Assembly (NCBI GenBank): GCA_028869995.1
Contig: JAGWQN010000116.1
Location: 32,549-96,548, forward strand
Length of the DNA stretch: 64,000 nt
Direction: 5' to 3'
Source of the DNA: Rhodospirillales bacterium
Lineage (GTDB): Bacteria > Pseudomonadota > Alphaproteobacteria > Acetobacterales > Acetobacteraceae
Shown: positions 39,050-49,225 of the stretch, one piece after another
How the letters are laid out: each line of letters opens with the position of its first letter
Position numbering within the stretch: the first letter of the stretch is position 1
The notes under the pieces: model-generated
Database searches by the model: none
What the model was told of the DNA's origin: nothing
Seen by the model: only the letters and a program-made list of their open reading frames with translations
Program-made: the position numbers and the translations under genes

Positions 39050-39160
39050 CGCCCCGCGCGCCCCATGCCCTGCGATTTCGCGTGTTCCTCGATACCGCTT
39101 CGCCACCATGAACGACTGGCGACAGCACGCCACCGCGCAGGGCGCCGGGCAGCGTCGCGA

Positions 39161-40231
39161 TCAGCGCACGGGATCGAGCCGCAGGCCGCTCCGGCTGTCG
39201 AAGACGTGCAGGCTGGCGGGCGGGATCGAGACCTGCGTCCGCTCGCCGCCGGTCCAGGCGCCGTGCACCTTGACCGACAGCAGGGTCTCGTCCTCCAGGC
39301 GGCCGAGCAGCACCGTCTCGGAGCCCAGCGGCTCGACGAGATCGATCGCAAGCGCCATCCCGCCGGCCTCGAGGCGCACATGTTCGGGGCGGATGCCCAC
39401 CGTCAGCTGCCGGCCCTCCTCGCCCTCCCGCCTGCCGTCGGCGAAGGCCAGCACGGTCCCGCCGGCGAGCCGCGCCGCGGTCCCGCCGGCCGTGAGTGTC
39501 GCATCGAGCAGGTTCATCGCCGGCGTGCCGATGAAGCCGGCGACATAGGTGTTGGCGGGGCGGTCGAACACCTCCATCGGGGTCGCCAGCTGCACCGGGA
39601 CGCCGAGATGCATCACCAGCAAACGGTCCCCCAGCGTCATCGCCTCGACCTGGTCGTGTGTGACGTAGAGGCTGGTGACGCCAAGGCGGCGCTGCAGCCG
39701 GCGGATCTCGGCGCGCATCGAGACACGCAGCTTCGCGTCGAGGTTGGAGAGCGGTTCGTCGAACAGGAATAGTTTCGGCTCCCGTACGATCGCGCGGCCC
39801 ATCGCCACCCGTTGGCGCTGCCCGCCCGACAGCTGGCGCGGCTTGCGTGCCAGCAGCGGCTCGAGACCGAGCAGCGCCGCCGTCTCCTGCACGCGGCGCC
39901 CGATCTCGGCCTTGGGCAGGCCACGGATGCGCAAGCCATAGGCCATGTTGTCGAACACGCTCATGTGCGGATAGAGCGCGTAGTTCTGAAACACCATGGC
40001 GATGTCGCGCGCCGAGGGGTCGAGCCGGGTCACATCGCGGCCATCGAGGATGATGCGACCGGCGGTCGGCTCTTCCAGCCCCGCGACCAGCCGCAGAAGG
40101 GTCGACTTGCCGCAGCCGGAGGCGCCGACGATCACCAGCATCTCCCCCGACGCGAGCTCGAGATCGATGCCGTGCAGCACCTCAATCGGACCGAAGCTCT
40201 TGCGCAGGTTCTCGATCACCAGGGTCGCCAT
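39161..40231 (-). CDS. ugpC: Glycerol-3-phosphate-type ABC transporter ATPase (UgpC/MalK family)
   Basis: ATPase of the sugar/glycerol-phosphate importer encoded upstream. It is 356 residues. Walker A is GASGCGKST, the signature [14 protein letters not shown], Walker [14 protein letters not shown] and the switch histidine in [10 protein letters not shown]-terminal TOBE-type domain ([10 protein letters not shown]) follows. The start ATG shares one base with the ugpE stop. The frame is open further upstream only because it runs through ugpE. The Ugp assignment rests on gene order and the binding protein. Confidence 0.92.
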   Translation of the reverse strand: MATLVIENLRKSFGPIEVLHGIDLELASGEMLVIVGASGCGKSTLLRLVAGLEEPTAGRIILDGRDVTRLDPSARDIAMVFQNYALYPHMSVFDNMAYGLRIRGLPKAEIGRRVQETAALLGLEPLLARKPRQLSGGQRQRVAMGRAIVREPKLFLFDEPLSNLDAKLRVSMRAEIRRLQRRLGVTSLYVTHDQVEAMTLGDRLLVMHLGVPVQLATPMEVFDRPANTYVAGFIGTPAMNLLDATLTAGGTAARLAGGTVLAFADGRREGEEGRQLTVGIRPEHVRLEAGGMALAIDLVEPLGSETVLLGRLEDETLLSVKVHGAWTGGERTQVSIPPASLHVFDSRSGLRLDPVR

Positions 40232-41070
40232 CACTTCTCCCCCTCGGTGAGGCCGCGAACGAACCAGCGCTGCATCGACACCACCACCGCGACCGGCGGA
40301 ATGAGCGCGATCACCGCGGTCGCCATCACCTTGTTCCATTCCGTGGACGTGTCGATGCCGATCATCTTGACGATGCCGATCACGATGGTGTCGAGGTTGG
40401 GGCTCGTCGCCACCACCAGCGGCCAGAGATACTGGTTCCAGCCATAGACGAAGAGGATGACGAACAGCGCCGCAAGATTGGCCGCCGAGACCGGGATCAG
40501 GATATCCTTGAGGAAGCGCAACGGCCCCGCGCCGTCCATGCGTGCCGCCTCGACGAGCTCGTCGGGGATCGCGGCGAAGGTCTGGCGGAACAGCAGCGTC
40601 GCCGTCGCGCTGGCGATCAACGGCACCGCGAGGCCGGGGAAGGTATCGATCATGTGCAGGTCGCCCATCACCGCGTAGGTCGGGATGATGCGAACCTCCA
40701 CCGGCAGCATCAGCGTCACGAAAATCGCCCAGAAAGCGGTGCGGCGAAGCGGAAAGCGGAAGAAAACCACGGCGAAGGCCGAGAGGATGGAAATCACGAT
40801 CTTGCCGATGGCGATCGCCAGCGCCATGCCGAAGGAAACCACCAGCATCCGCCACACCGGCGGCACGCCCGGCCCGCCATGCACCAGCACGTCCCAGAAG
40901 CTACCGATATGATCGAGGCGGGGAATGAGGGAGAGTTCGCCACGATCGATCGCCGCGGGGTCGAGCGTCGCGGCGCAGAAGGCGAGCCAGATCGGCAGCG
41001 CGAAGAGCAACGCGCCCAGGATCAGAACCGAGTGTGCGAGCCAGTTTGCCGAACGCCTCATGCGCGCCAC
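40231..41070 (-). CDS. ugpE: Glycerol-3-phosphate-type ABC transporter permease UgpE
   Basis: Inner-membrane permease, 279 residues, with six membrane segments. The EAA loop for contact with the ATPase reads [28 protein letters not shown]. The N-terminal periplasmic loop has [19 protein letters not shown]. Start codons GTG at 41070 and ATG at 41061 are both possible, one or ten bases after the ugpA stop. Third gene of the ugpB-A-E-C order. Confidence 0.92.
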   Translation of the reverse strand: MARMRRSANWLAHSVLILGALLFALPIWLAFCAATLDPAAIDRGELSLIPRLDHIGSFWDVLVHGGPGVPPVWRMLVVSFGMALAIAIGKIVISILSAFAVVFFRFPLRRTAFWAIFVTLMLPVEVRIIPTYAVMGDLHMIDTFPGLAVPLIASATATLLFRQTFAAIPDELVEAARMDGAGPLRFLKDILIPVSAANLAALFVILFVYGWNQYLWPLVVATSPNLDTIVIGIVKMIGIDTSTEWNKVMATAVIALIPPVAVVVSMQRWFVRGLTEGEK

Positions 41071-41071
41071 C

Positions 41072-41953
41072 TCATGTCCCGCTCCGGCGGCCGAGGAAGC
41101 GGAACTGCAACGCCGTCAGCGCGACGACCCCCACCATCAGCACCACCGACTGCGCGGAGGAGGAGCCGAGATCGAGATTGACCACGCCGTCATTGTAGAC
41201 CTTGACCACCAGCGTCTGGGTCGCCTGCGCCGGGCCGCCCTGGGTCATCGCCCAGATCGTGCCGAACGTATCGAAGGCGGCATAGACGAGATCGACAACC
41301 ACAAGGAAGAACAGGGTCGGCGACAGCAGCGGCAGCACCACGGTGCGGAAGCGGTAGAGGCCTCGCGCGCCATCCATCCGCGCCGCCTCGATCACCGCCT
41401 TGGGAATCGACTGCAGGCCGGCGAGCACGAAAATGAAGTTGTAGCTCACCTGTTTCCAGGCGCTGGCCAGGACCACCATCAGCATCGCCTGGCTGCCGTT
41501 GAGCGCATAGTCCCACCGGATGCCGTGAGCGATGAGAAAGCGCCCGACCAGGCCGATCTGAGGATTGAGAAGCAGGATCCAAAGCACCGCCGAGACGGCG
41601 GGCGCCACCGCATACGGCCAGATCATCAGAACCCGGTAGAGGTTGCGCCCGCGCAACTCACGATCCGCTGCGACGGCAAGCACGAGACCCAGCCCGAGCG
41701 AAAGCGCGGTGACCGCGGCGCAGAACTCCACCGTGCGTAGGATCGCCGCCCGATAAAGAGGGTCCGCGAAGAGGTCGCGGAAATTGGCGAGACCGACGAA
41801 GACGACGTGGATCCCGAACGCGTCGGTGCGCGTCAGGCTCTCATAGGCGGCGACCAGCGCCGGCCAGTAGAAAAACACGAAGGTAAGAACGAGTTGCGGG
41901 GCAACGAGCAGCAGCGGCAGCTTCCACCCCGCAAAGATCGTACGTCGTTCCAT
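41072..41953 (-). CDS. ugpA: Glycerol-3-phosphate-type ABC transporter permease UgpA
   Basis: Partner permease, 293 residues, six membrane segments, starting MERRTIFAGWKLPLLLVAPQLVL. The UgpA-typical ESLTRTDAFGIHVVFVGLANFRDLF follows the first segment. The EAA loop is [28 protein letters not shown]. It begins 64 bases after ugpB and is followed at once by ugpE. Confidence 0.93.
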   Translation of the reverse strand: MERRTIFAGWKLPLLLVAPQLVLTFVFFYWPALVAAYESLTRTDAFGIHVVFVGLANFRDLFADPLYRAAILRTVEFCAAVTALSLGLGLVLAVAADRELRGRNLYRVLMIWPYAVAPAVSAVLWILLLNPQIGLVGRFLIAHGIRWDYALNGSQAMLMVVLASAWKQVSYNFIFVLAGLQSIPKAVIEAARMDGARGLYRFRTVVLPLLSPTLFFLVVVDLVYAAFDTFGTIWAMTQGGPAQATQTLVVKVYNDGVVNLDLGSSSAQSVVLMVGVVALTALQFRFLGRRSGT

Positions 41954-42017
41954 GCGTCAGGCCGCAGGCGCGCAGGGGCGGTGGCGCGGGCCGGGTTTGC
42001 CCCCGGCCCGCCCGGCC

Positions 42018-43424
42018 TCAGCCCCCGACCGATTTCTGGAACGCACGCAGAACGACATTGCCGCGCGCGACGGTCTCGTCCAGTGCCTGCTTCGCCGTCT
42101 TCTTGCCGGCGAAGGCGAGCTCGCACTCCTCGTAGAGGATATTGCGGATCTCCGGCAGCCGGCCGAGCCGCATGCCCCGCGTATAGGGCGTCACGGGACT
42201 GCGCAGCAGCGACTGGATCGGCACGTCCGTGCCGGGGTTCTTGTCGTAGTAGCCCTGCTTGCGCGACAGCGCGTCGCCGGCGAGCGTCACCGGCACATAA
42301 CCGCTGTTCTGCGCCCACATCGCATCCTGCTCGGGCAGAGCCAGGAACTGGAAGAACGCCGCCACCGCCTTGTATTCGGCGGCCGTGCGGTGCGGTGCGG
42401 TCATCGCCCAGAGGCTGGCACCACCGATGAAGGTGTTGTGCGGCGTCTTGGACACCGCGGGATCCCACGGCATCAGCGCCTCGCCGAAGTCGAACTTGGC
42501 GTTGCGCACGATATCGCCGCGCCCCGCCGAGGAGCCGAAGCCGATCGCCGCCACCCCCGTGTAGAACAGCGGATCGGGGGCCGAGTCACGCCCCCCATAC
42601 TTGAAGGTGCCTTCCTTCTGCATCGCCATGAAGCGCTGCAACTGCGCCACATGGGCCGGCGAGTTGCACTGCAGTACCGCGCCCAACCCCTTGAACCCGT
42701 CATCCTCGCTGGCGAAGGGGATGTTGTGGATGGCGCTGAATTCCTCGAACTGGATCCAGGTGAGCCAGGACGTCGTCACCGCATAGCGGATAAGGCTGCC
42801 CTTGGCGGCCGGCGCCGCGGACTTGGCCGCAGCGGACTTGGCCTCGGCGTTGAGAGGATCGGCCCATTTCGCCTTCAGCACCCTGGCGGCCTGCATGACT
42901 TCCGGCCAGGTCTGCGGTGGCTTCGCCGGGTCCAGGCCCGCCATCTTGAAAGCGTCTTTGTTGTACCACATCACCGCGGTCGAGGAGTTGAACGGCATCG
43001 AGGCGAGCCGCCCGTCCGGCAGCGAGTAGTAGCCGCGCACCGCCGGGATGTAGGTCGCGGGCTTGATGTCCGCGCCCGTCTCCTTCGCGAGCTGCCAGAT
43101 CTGCTTCACCGCGGGGCCTGCCGCCAGCATCGTGCCGGTGCCCACGTCGAAGACCTGGGCGACGTTGGGCGCCTTGCCCGCGCGCCAGGCCGCGATCGAC
43201 GCGTTGAGCGTGTCGGGGTAGCTGCCCTTGAACACCGATGTCAGCTCGATGTCCTTGTGCGCCGCGTTGAATTGCCGGGTGATGCGGGCGACCTGATCGC
43301 CGAGCGCGCCGGACATGGAGTGCCACCACGTGATCTTGACCGGTTCGGCCGCGAGCACCTTGACGACCGGTGCGGCGGCGACGGGTGCTGCGGCGGCACC
43401 GGCCAGAAGCGTTCTGCGTTTCAT
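42018..43424 (-). CDS. ugpB: Glycerol-3-phosphate-type ABC transporter binding protein UgpB
   Basis: Periplasmic binding protein for sn-glycerol-3-phosphate or related glycerophosphodiesters. The 468-residue product has a signal peptide with a twin arginine (MKRRTLLAGAAAAPVAAAP), so Tat or Sec export are both possible. The mature start is VKITWWHSMSGALGDQV, typical of UgpB. YPDTLNASIAAWRAGKAPNVAQVFDVGTGTM (in part) and the central MPFNSSTAVMWYNKDAF are further family blocks. It is the first gene of ugpBAEC, divergent from apt. Confidence 0.93.
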   Translation of the reverse strand: MKRRTLLAGAAAAPVAAAPVVKVLAAEPVKITWWHSMSGALGDQVARITRQFNAAHKDIELTSVFKGSYPDTLNASIAAWRAGKAPNVAQVFDVGTGTMLAAGPAVKQIWQLAKETGADIKPATYIPAVRGYYSLPDGRLASMPFNSSTAVMWYNKDAFKMAGLDPAKPPQTWPEVMQAARVLKAKWADPLNAEAKSAAAKSAAPAAKGSLIRYAVTTSWLTWIQFEEFSAIHNIPFASEDDGFKGLGAVLQCNSPAHVAQLQRFMAMQKEGTFKYGGRDSAPDPLFYTGVAAIGFGSSAGRGDIVRNAKFDFGEALMPWDPAVSKTPHNTFIGGASLWAMTAPHRTAAEYKAVAAFFQFLALPEQDAMWAQNSGYVPVTLAGDALSRKQGYYDKNPGTDVPIQSLLRSPVTPYTRGMRLGRLPEIRNILYEECELAFAGKKTAKQALDETVARGNVVLRAFQKSVGG

Positions 43425-43580
43425 TCCCAGAGATTCCCTCGCTGTTGGGATGCGGGTCGGGGCGTAGCGCCTGCCCGTTTCGGTTTTGTGACACTAATAT
43501 GACACGCCGGTGAAGGTCGAGAGCGCTTGCGGGGTCCCGATCCGGAAGCTAGACGAATTTCGTCATCTCGCGAGCGCAGC

Positions 43581-44096
43581 ATGGACCTCAAGGATCACAT
43601 CCGCGGTGTGCCCGACTTCCCGAAGCCGGGCATCCTCTTCTACGACATTTCCACCCTGCTGCGGCACGCCGATGCCTGGCAGGTGGCGATGGGCCGCATG
43701 GCGCGCTCCGTGGCGGCCTGGCAGCCGGACCTCATCGCCGGCATCGAATCGCGCGGCTTCCTGATTTCCGCTCCCCTCGCGCTCAAGCTCGGCTGCGGGT
43801 TCATCATGCTGCGCAAGCGCGCCAAGCTGCCGGGCGTCACGATCGGGCTCGACTATGCGCTGGAATATGGCTCGGACCGCATCGAGATTCAGGAAGACGC
43901 GATCCAGCCGGGCCAGCGCGTGGTGATCGTGGACGACCTGCTGGCAACCGGCGGCACCATGGCGGCGGGCATCGCCCTGCTGCGCCGCGTCGGTGCTGTC
44001 GTGCCCGGGGCGGCCGCCCTGATCGAGCTTGCCTTCCTGGGCGGGCGCGGGAAGCTGGACGTCCCCTTCGAGGCGCTGGTCAGCTACGATAGCTGA
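43581..44096 (+). CDS. apt: Adenine phosphoribosyltransferase
   Basis: Salvages adenine to AMP using PRPP. The 171-residue cytoplasmic enzyme has the family start [23 protein letters not shown] and AGIESRGFL. The PRPP-binding motif is [14 protein letters not shown] near residue 115. The ATG used is 18 codons inside a longer open frame and gives the standard N-terminus. It is divergent from ugpB across about 156 bases with no other gene. Confidence 0.96.
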   Translation: MDLKDHIRGVPDFPKPGILFYDISTLLRHADAWQVAMGRMARSVAAWQPDLIAGIESRGFLISAPLALKLGCGFIMLRKRAKLPGVTIGLDYALEYGSDRIEIQEDAIQPGQRVVIVDDLLATGGTMAAGIALLRRVGAVVPGAAALIELAFLGGRGKLDVPFEALVSYDS

Positions 44097-44147
44097 CGGC
44101 GCCCCGCGCGTAACGGGCTGCTAACGCGCGCGCGCCATGCTGGCGCG

Positions 44148-45116
44148 ATGCGACGTCTCCTCCTTGCGGATCGGGTCAAGGGACGGGTGGACAGTTTCCT
44201 GGCCCCCCTGATCCCGGCGTTGGCACGCGAGTGGGACGTGCGCTTCGTCTCCCTGCCGCCCGGCGCCGAACTGGCGGCGGCGATCGCCTGGTGCGACGTG
44301 CTCTGGCTCGAATGGTGCTGGGACCATGCGGTCTGGGCAACGCGCGAAGGCCTGGCGGCGGGCAGGCCGACCATCCTGCGGCTGCATTCCGTCGAGGCGC
44401 TCGGCACCGCCTACCCCGAGCGTGTCGACTGGTCGCGCATCGACAGGCTGGTCACGGTGGGCGAGGACATCGCGCAGGTGATCCGCGAGCTTGTGCCGGG
44501 GGCGGCGCCGATCGTCATCCCCAACGGTGTCGACCTCGCGCGCTTCCGCCCCGTGGCGCCGGACCCGACGCAGGTGGCCTGGGTCGGCCATATCGAGCCC
44601 AAGAAAAACCCGATGCTGCTGCTGCAGATCGCGGCGCGGCTGCGCGGAAGCCACGCATTCCACGTCGCCGGCCCGTTCACCGATCGGCGCACCCGGCGCT
44701 ACGTGCAGCACCTGGCCGCCGCACTCGGACTCGGCGGGACGCTGCACCTGCACGGCCCGGTGGCGGATATGCCGCATTTCCTCGCCGACAAGGGGGTCAT
44801 CCTGTCCACCTCGATGTATGAGAGCTTCGGCCTCAACATCGCCGAGGGCATGAGCTGCGGCCTCGCGCCGGTGGTGCACGACTTTCCCGGCGCGGACTTG
44901 CTGTGGCCGGCGGAGGCGCTGTTCGCGAGCGTGGACGAGGCGGTGGCGCTGATCCGCGCGGCCCGTCCCGGCGCGCACTGGCGGGCCTGGACCGGACGCT
45001 ACAGCCTCGACCACCAGGTCGCCGCGACGCGCGATCTGCTCGCCGGGCTCGACCCGGCGCGGCGCGGGGCACGCCAGCCCCTGGCGCCGGCTATTTCTTC
45101 GGCAGCTCCAGCCTGA
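44148..45116 (+). CDS. GT4-type glycosyltransferase
   Basis: A 322-residue GT-B fold glycosyltransferase, short for the group. The linker between lobes has [13 protein letters not shown]. The C-terminal lobe has [18 protein letters not shown] and the nucleotide-sugar E-x7-E motif in [19 protein letters not shown]. No signal peptide or membrane segment, so it acts on the cytoplasmic face. Donor and acceptor are unknown. Its last 26 bases overlap the end of convergent aspS. No polysaccharide genes surround it. Confidence 0.9.
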   Translation: MRRLLLADRVKGRVDSFLAPLIPALAREWDVRFVSLPPGAELAAAIAWCDVLWLEWCWDHAVWATREGLAAGRPTILRLHSVEALGTAYPERVDWSRIDRLVTVGEDIAQVIRELVPGAAPIVIPNGVDLARFRPVAPDPTQVAWVGHIEPKKNPMLLLQIAARLRGSHAFHVAGPFTDRRTRRYVQHLAAALGLGGTLHLHGPVADMPHFLADKGVILSTSMYESFGLNIAEGMSCGLAPVVHDFPGADLLWPAEALFASVDEAVALIRAARPGAHWRAWTGRYSLDHQVAATRDLLAGLDPARRGARQPLAPAISSAAPA

Positions 45117-46866
45117 GGGACAGCTCGCGCAGGCGGGCGGGGGCAACGGCGGCGGGTGCGCCCATCATCAGGTCCTCGCCCTGCTGGTTGAGCGGGAACA
45201 GGATCACCTCGCGGATATTGGGCTCGTCGGCCAGCAACATCACGATGCGGTCGATCCCCGGCGCCGAGCCACCATGCGGCGGCGCGCCGTAGCGGAACGC
45301 GTTCAGCATGCCGCCGAAGCGCGCCTCGACGTCCGCCGCCGTGTAGCCGGCGATCTCGAAGGCCTTGACCATGATGTCGGGCCGGTGGTTGCGGATCGCG
45401 CCGGACGACAACTCGATGCCGTTGCAGACGATGTCGTATTGGAAGGCCTTGATGGTCAGCGGATCCTGCGTCTCGAGCGCCTCGAGCCCGCCCTGCGGCA
45501 TCGAGAAGGGATTGTGGCTGAAATCGACCTGACCGGTTTCCTCGTTGATCTCGTACATCGGGAAATCGGTGATCCAGCAGAAGCGGAACGCGTCGGGTTC
45601 GATCAGGCCGAGATCCTCGCCGAGCTTGGTGCGCACCTTGCCCGCGAACTTCGCGGTGTCCTCGCCCTTTCCTGCCGCGAAGAACACCGCGTCCCCGGCC
45701 TCGAGCCCGCAGGCGAGGCGGATCGCCTCCGCCCGCTCCGCCTCGAGGTTGCGCGCGATCGGCCCCTTCGGTCCCTCGGCGTCGAACTGGATGTAGCCAA
45801 GCCCGCCCGCTCCTTCCTCGCGCGCCCATTCGTTGAGCTTATCGAAGAAGCTGCGGGGATTGGCCGCCGTCCCCGGCGCCGGAATCGCCCGCACGATGCC
45901 GCCCGAGGCCGCGATCTTCGCGAACAGGCCGAAACCGGAGCCGGCGAAATGTTCGGTCACATCGGTGATGGTCAGCGGGTTGCGCAGATCCGGCTTGTCG
46001 GAGCCATAGGTCAGCAGTGCCTCGGCATAGGGAATGCGCGGGAAGTGCCCCTTGGTCACGGCGCGGCCGTTCGCGAACTCCTCGAAAACACCCGCGATCA
46101 CCGGCTCGATCGTTTCGAACACGTCCTCCTGGGTCACGAAGCTCATCTCGAAGTCGAGCTGGTAGAACTCGCCCGGCGAGCGGTCCGCGCGGCTCGCCTC
46201 GTCGCGGAAGCACGGGGCGATCTGGAAGTAGCGGTCGAAGCCGGCGACCATCGCCAGCTGCTTGAACTGCTGCGGCGCCTGCGGCAGCGCGTAGAACTTG
46301 CCCGGGTGCAACCGCGCGGGCACCAGGAAGTCGCGCGCGCCCTCGGGCGAGGAGGCGGTCAGGATCGGTGTCTGAAACTCGGTGAAGCCGGCCTCGATCA
46401 TACGCCGGCGGATCGAGGCGATCACCTGGGCGCGCAGCATGATGTTGCGGTGCACCCGCTCGCGCCGCAGATCGATGAACCGGTATTTCAGCCGGATGTC
46501 GTCGGGGAAGCGTTCCTCGCCCGCCACCTGCATCGGCAGCACCTCGGCGGCGGACTGCACCTCGATCGTCTCGGCCCGGAGCTCGACCGCTCCCGTCGGC
46601 AGCTTCGGGTTCACCGTGCCCTCGGCGCGCGCGACCACGGTGCCGGTGACCGTGATGACGCTCTCGACGCGCACCTGCTCGGCGGCCGCGAAGGCGGGCG
46701 TGCCCGCGGCAAACACGCACTGGGTGATGCCGTAATGGTCGCGCAGGTCGATGAACAGCAACCCGCCATGGTCGCGCCGCGCATGCACCCAGCCGGAAAG
46801 GCGAGCCGGCTGGCCGGCATCAGACGCGCGAAGGGCTGCGCAGGTATGGGTGCGGTAGGCGTGCAT
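45091..46866 (-). CDS. aspS: Aspartate-tRNA ligase
   Basis: Charges tRNA-Asp, and possibly tRNA-Asn. The 591-residue bacterial-type enzyme has an N-terminal OB-fold ([25 protein letters not shown]) and class II motif 2 ([23 protein letters not shown], in part). The large insertion domain covers about residues 280-420. Motif 3 is GIDRIVML. Whether it is discriminating cannot be judged without knowing if gatCAB and asnS are present. It is divergent from rnd. Confidence 0.97.
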   Translation of the reverse strand: MHAYRTHTCAALRASDAGQPARLSGWVHARRDHGGLLFIDLRDHYGITQCVFAAGTPAFAAAEQVRVESVITVTGTVVARAEGTVNPKLPTGAVELRAETIEVQSAAEVLPMQVAGEERFPDDIRLKYRFIDLRRERVHRNIMLRAQVIASIRRRMIEAGFTEFQTPILTASSPEGARDFLVPARLHPGKFYALPQAPQQFKQLAMVAGFDRYFQIAPCFRDEASRADRSPGEFYQLDFEMSFVTQEDVFETIEPVIAGVFEEFANGRAVTKGHFPRIPYAEALLTYGSDKPDLRNPLTITDVTEHFAGSGFGLFAKIAASGGIVRAIPAPGTAANPRSFFDKLNEWAREEGAGGLGYIQFDAEGPKGPIARNLEAERAEAIRLACGLEAGDAVFFAAGKGEDTAKFAGKVRTKLGEDLGLIEPDAFRFCWITDFPMYEINEETGQVDFSHNPFSMPQGGLEALETQDPLTIKAFQYDIVCNGIELSSGAIRNHRPDIMVKAFEIAGYTAADVEARFGGMLNAFRYGAPPHGGSAPGIDRIVMLLADEPNIREVILFPLNQQGEDLMMGAPAAVAPARLRELSLRLELPKK

Positions 46867-46990
46867 GGCGGATACTCGACTGGTTGCAGGACTGGCTTTG
46901 GGCTGAAACGCGCGGCAAACAAGCCGCCGCCCCCCCGGCTGTCAAGGCGAAGGGTGTCAAGGCCGCGCGGCGCGGTGTAGGGAGGGGCTC

Positions 46991-48169
46991 ATGCCCAGGC
47001 AAGACCGCCCCAGTTTTCCGCCCCCCGTCCTCGTCACCGACTCCGCCGACCTCGCCGCCCTCTGCGAACGCCTCGCGAGCGAACCGATGGTCACGGTGGA
47101 CACCGAGTTCATGCGCGAGCGCACCTACTGGCCGGAGCTGTGCGTGGTCCAGCTCGGGGGCAGCGCGGAGACGGCGGTGGTGGATGCCCTCGCGCCCGGT
47201 CTCGACCTCGCTCCGCTCGGCGCCCTGCTCGCCAACCCGAACGTCACCAAGGTGTTCCACGCCGCGCGCCAGGACATCGAGATCTTCGTGCTCAAATTCG
47301 GCGCCGTGCCGACGCCGCTGGTCGATACCCAGGTGGCGGCGATGGTGGCCGGCTTCGGCGATCAGGTCGGCTATGACACGCTGGTCGCCTCACTCACCGG
47401 CGGGCAGATCGACAAGTCGCACCGCTTCAGCGATTGGTCGGCCCGTCCGCTGTCGCAGGCACAGATCGCCTATGCCGCGGCCGATGTGACGCATCTGCGC
47501 CTGGTCTATGAAAAGCTCACGGCTCGCCTTGCGCGCGACGGCCGGCTCGACTGGGTGGGGGAGGAAATGGCCACGCTCACCGACCCCGCGACCTACCGCG
47601 TCGATCCGGAGCGGATGTGGGAGCGGCTGCGCGCGCGCACCAACAACCGCCGCATGCTTGGCATGCTGCGCGCCATCGCCGCCTGGCGCGAGCAGGAGGC
47701 GCAGCGCGCCAACATCCCGCGCGGGCGGATGCTGAAGGACGAATCGCTGCTGGAACTGGCCGCCACCGCGCCGAGCGATGCCATCGGCCTCGCCCGCGTG
47801 CGCGGAATCTCCAAGGGCTTCGCGGACGGCAAGCAGGGTGCCTCGCTGCTTGCCGCGATGGCGGCGGCGCGGGCGCTGCCGGAAAGCGCCCTGCCGAGCC
47901 CGACCGCCGACAGACAGGGTCCGCGCCCCTCGCCCGCCCTCGTGGCCCTGCTCAAGGTGCTGCTCGCGGCGAGCTGCGAAGAGCACGACGTGGCGCCGCG
48001 CCTGGTCGCCTCGTCCGACGATCTCGACCGCATCGCCGTCGGTGCTGCGGATGTCCCCGCGCTCGCCGGCTGGCGTCAGCGCATCTTCGGCGAGCAGGCC
48101 CTGGCCCTGCGCGACGGCAAGCTCGCGCTCGGCGTCGCCGGCAAGCGGATCAAGACGATCCCCCTCTGA
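46991..48169 (+). CDS. rnd: Ribonuclease D
   Basis: 3'-5' exoribonuclease that trims tRNA and other small RNAs. The 392-residue protein has the DEDD catalytic set: VDTEFMRERTYWP (DxE), FHAARQDIEIF (D) and AYAAADVTHLRLVYEKL (Y-x3-D). A C-terminal HRDC-like domain with RRMLGMLRAIAAWREQEAQ follows. Divergent from aspS, separated by 124 bases in which no other gene is evident. Confidence 0.96.
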   Translation: MPRQDRPSFPPPVLVTDSADLAALCERLASEPMVTVDTEFMRERTYWPELCVVQLGGSAETAVVDALAPGLDLAPLGALLANPNVTKVFHAARQDIEIFVLKFGAVPTPLVDTQVAAMVAGFGDQVGYDTLVASLTGGQIDKSHRFSDWSARPLSQAQIAYAAADVTHLRLVYEKLTARLARDGRLDWVGEEMATLTDPATYRVDPERMWERLRARTNNRRMLGMLRAIAAWREQEAQRANIPRGRMLKDESLLELAATAPSDAIGLARVRGISKGFADGKQGASLLAAMAAARALPESALPSPTADRQGPRPSPALVALLKVLLAASCEEHDVAPRLVASSDDLDRIAVGAADVPALAGWRQRIFGEQALALRDGKLALGVAGKRIKTIPL

Positions 48170-48198
48170 CGCGCCGCCTCCGGCGCATCGGCGGGCAT

Positions 48199-49131
48199 TC
48201 AGTAGAGCGCCGGGACAAATTTCTGCTTGCTGAATTTGGGCCGCTTGTAGCCCTGGTCGCCCTGGCGCGGGGGCAGGTCGATCTCGACCGGCACCATGTC
48301 GTGATACGCCACCTGAGTCAGCAGATGCGCGATGCAGTTGAGGCGGGCGCGCTTCTTGTCGTCGGCATCCACCACGTTCCAGGGGCTCGTGCGCGTGTCG
48401 GTCGCGGCGAACATCGCATCCTTGGCGCGCGAATAATCGACCCAGCGCCGTCGCGCCTCGAGGTCCATGGCGGAGAGCTTCCAGCGCTTGACCGGGTTGC
48501 GCATCCGCTCCTGGAACCGCCGCTCCTGCTCCTCGTCGCTGACCGAGAACCAGTATTTGACCAGCACCATGCCCGAGCGGATCAGCATCTCCTCGAAAGC
48601 CGGGCAGGCGCGCAGAAAATCGTCGTACTCCTGCGCGGTGCAGAACCCCATCACGTGCTCGACACCGGCGCGGTTGTACCAGGAGCGATCGAACAGCACG
48701 ATTTCCCCGGCAGCCGGCAGCTGCGCCACGTAACGCTGGAAATACCACTGCCCGCGTTCGCGCTCCGTCGGCGTGCCCAGCGCGACGACGCGGCAATAGC
48801 GGGGATTGAGGCTCTGCGTGATGCGGGTGATCACCCCGCCCTTGCCGGCCGCGTCGCGCCCCTCGAACAGCACGCAGACGCGCAGCCCCTTCCGGCGCAC
48901 CCATTCCTGCAGCTTCAACATCTCGAACTGGAGCTTCGCCAGCTCCTCGACATAGTGGTAATTCTTCGGCGGCTTGCCGGGATGCGAGCGCCGGCCGAGC
49001 TCCCAGTATTGTTCCAGGGCCGCCGTCTCGTTGACGCGCTCGGCCAACTCGCCGCCCGAGTGCGGCGCATCGCCGTTCGCTGCTGCGCTGTCTGTGGCCT
49101 GCCGCTGGCGCTTGGCGTCCTTCTTGCCCAT
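48199..49131 (-). CDS. ppk2: Polyphosphate kinase 2
   Basis: PPK2-family phosphotransferase that uses polyphosphate to phosphorylate nucleoside diphosphates (usually GDP/ADP). The 310-residue single-domain protein has Walker A GRDAAGKGG, lid region YCRVVALGTPTERERGQWYFQRY and Walker B FDRSWYNRAG. SDEEQERRFQER and RWKLSAMDLEA follow. The single-domain size and motifs suit class I. It sits beside ppx and ppk1 on the same strand, which groups polyphosphate synthesis, use and breakdown. Confidence 0.95.
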   Translation of the reverse strand: MGKKDAKRQRQATDSAAANGDAPHSGGELAERVNETAALEQYWELGRRSHPGKPPKNYHYVEELAKLQFEMLKLQEWVRRKGLRVCVLFEGRDAAGKGGVITRITQSLNPRYCRVVALGTPTERERGQWYFQRYVAQLPAAGEIVLFDRSWYNRAGVEHVMGFCTAQEYDDFLRACPAFEEMLIRSGMVLVKYWFSVSDEEQERRFQERMRNPVKRWKLSAMDLEARRRWVDYSRAKDAMFAATDTRTSPWNVVDADDKKRARLNCIAHLLTQVAYHDMVPVEIDLPPRQGDQGYKRPKFSKQKFVPALY

Positions 49132-49177
49132 CTGCTGCCTCCAACATCCGCCTGCAGGCTAGCACCGGCGAGAGGCC

Positions 49178-49225
49178 GCGTCAGGCGCTGCGCGTCAGGC
49201 CTCGAGCAGGCGCTTCGCGTCAGGC
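49178..49225. repeat. Short direct repeats at the ppx 3' end
   Basis: GCGTCAGGC occurs three times, at 49178, 49192 and 49217; the third copy contains the ppx stop codon. Two roughly 25-base imperfect units are visible. It looks like a small tandem duplication of the gene end. Confidence 0.6.
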
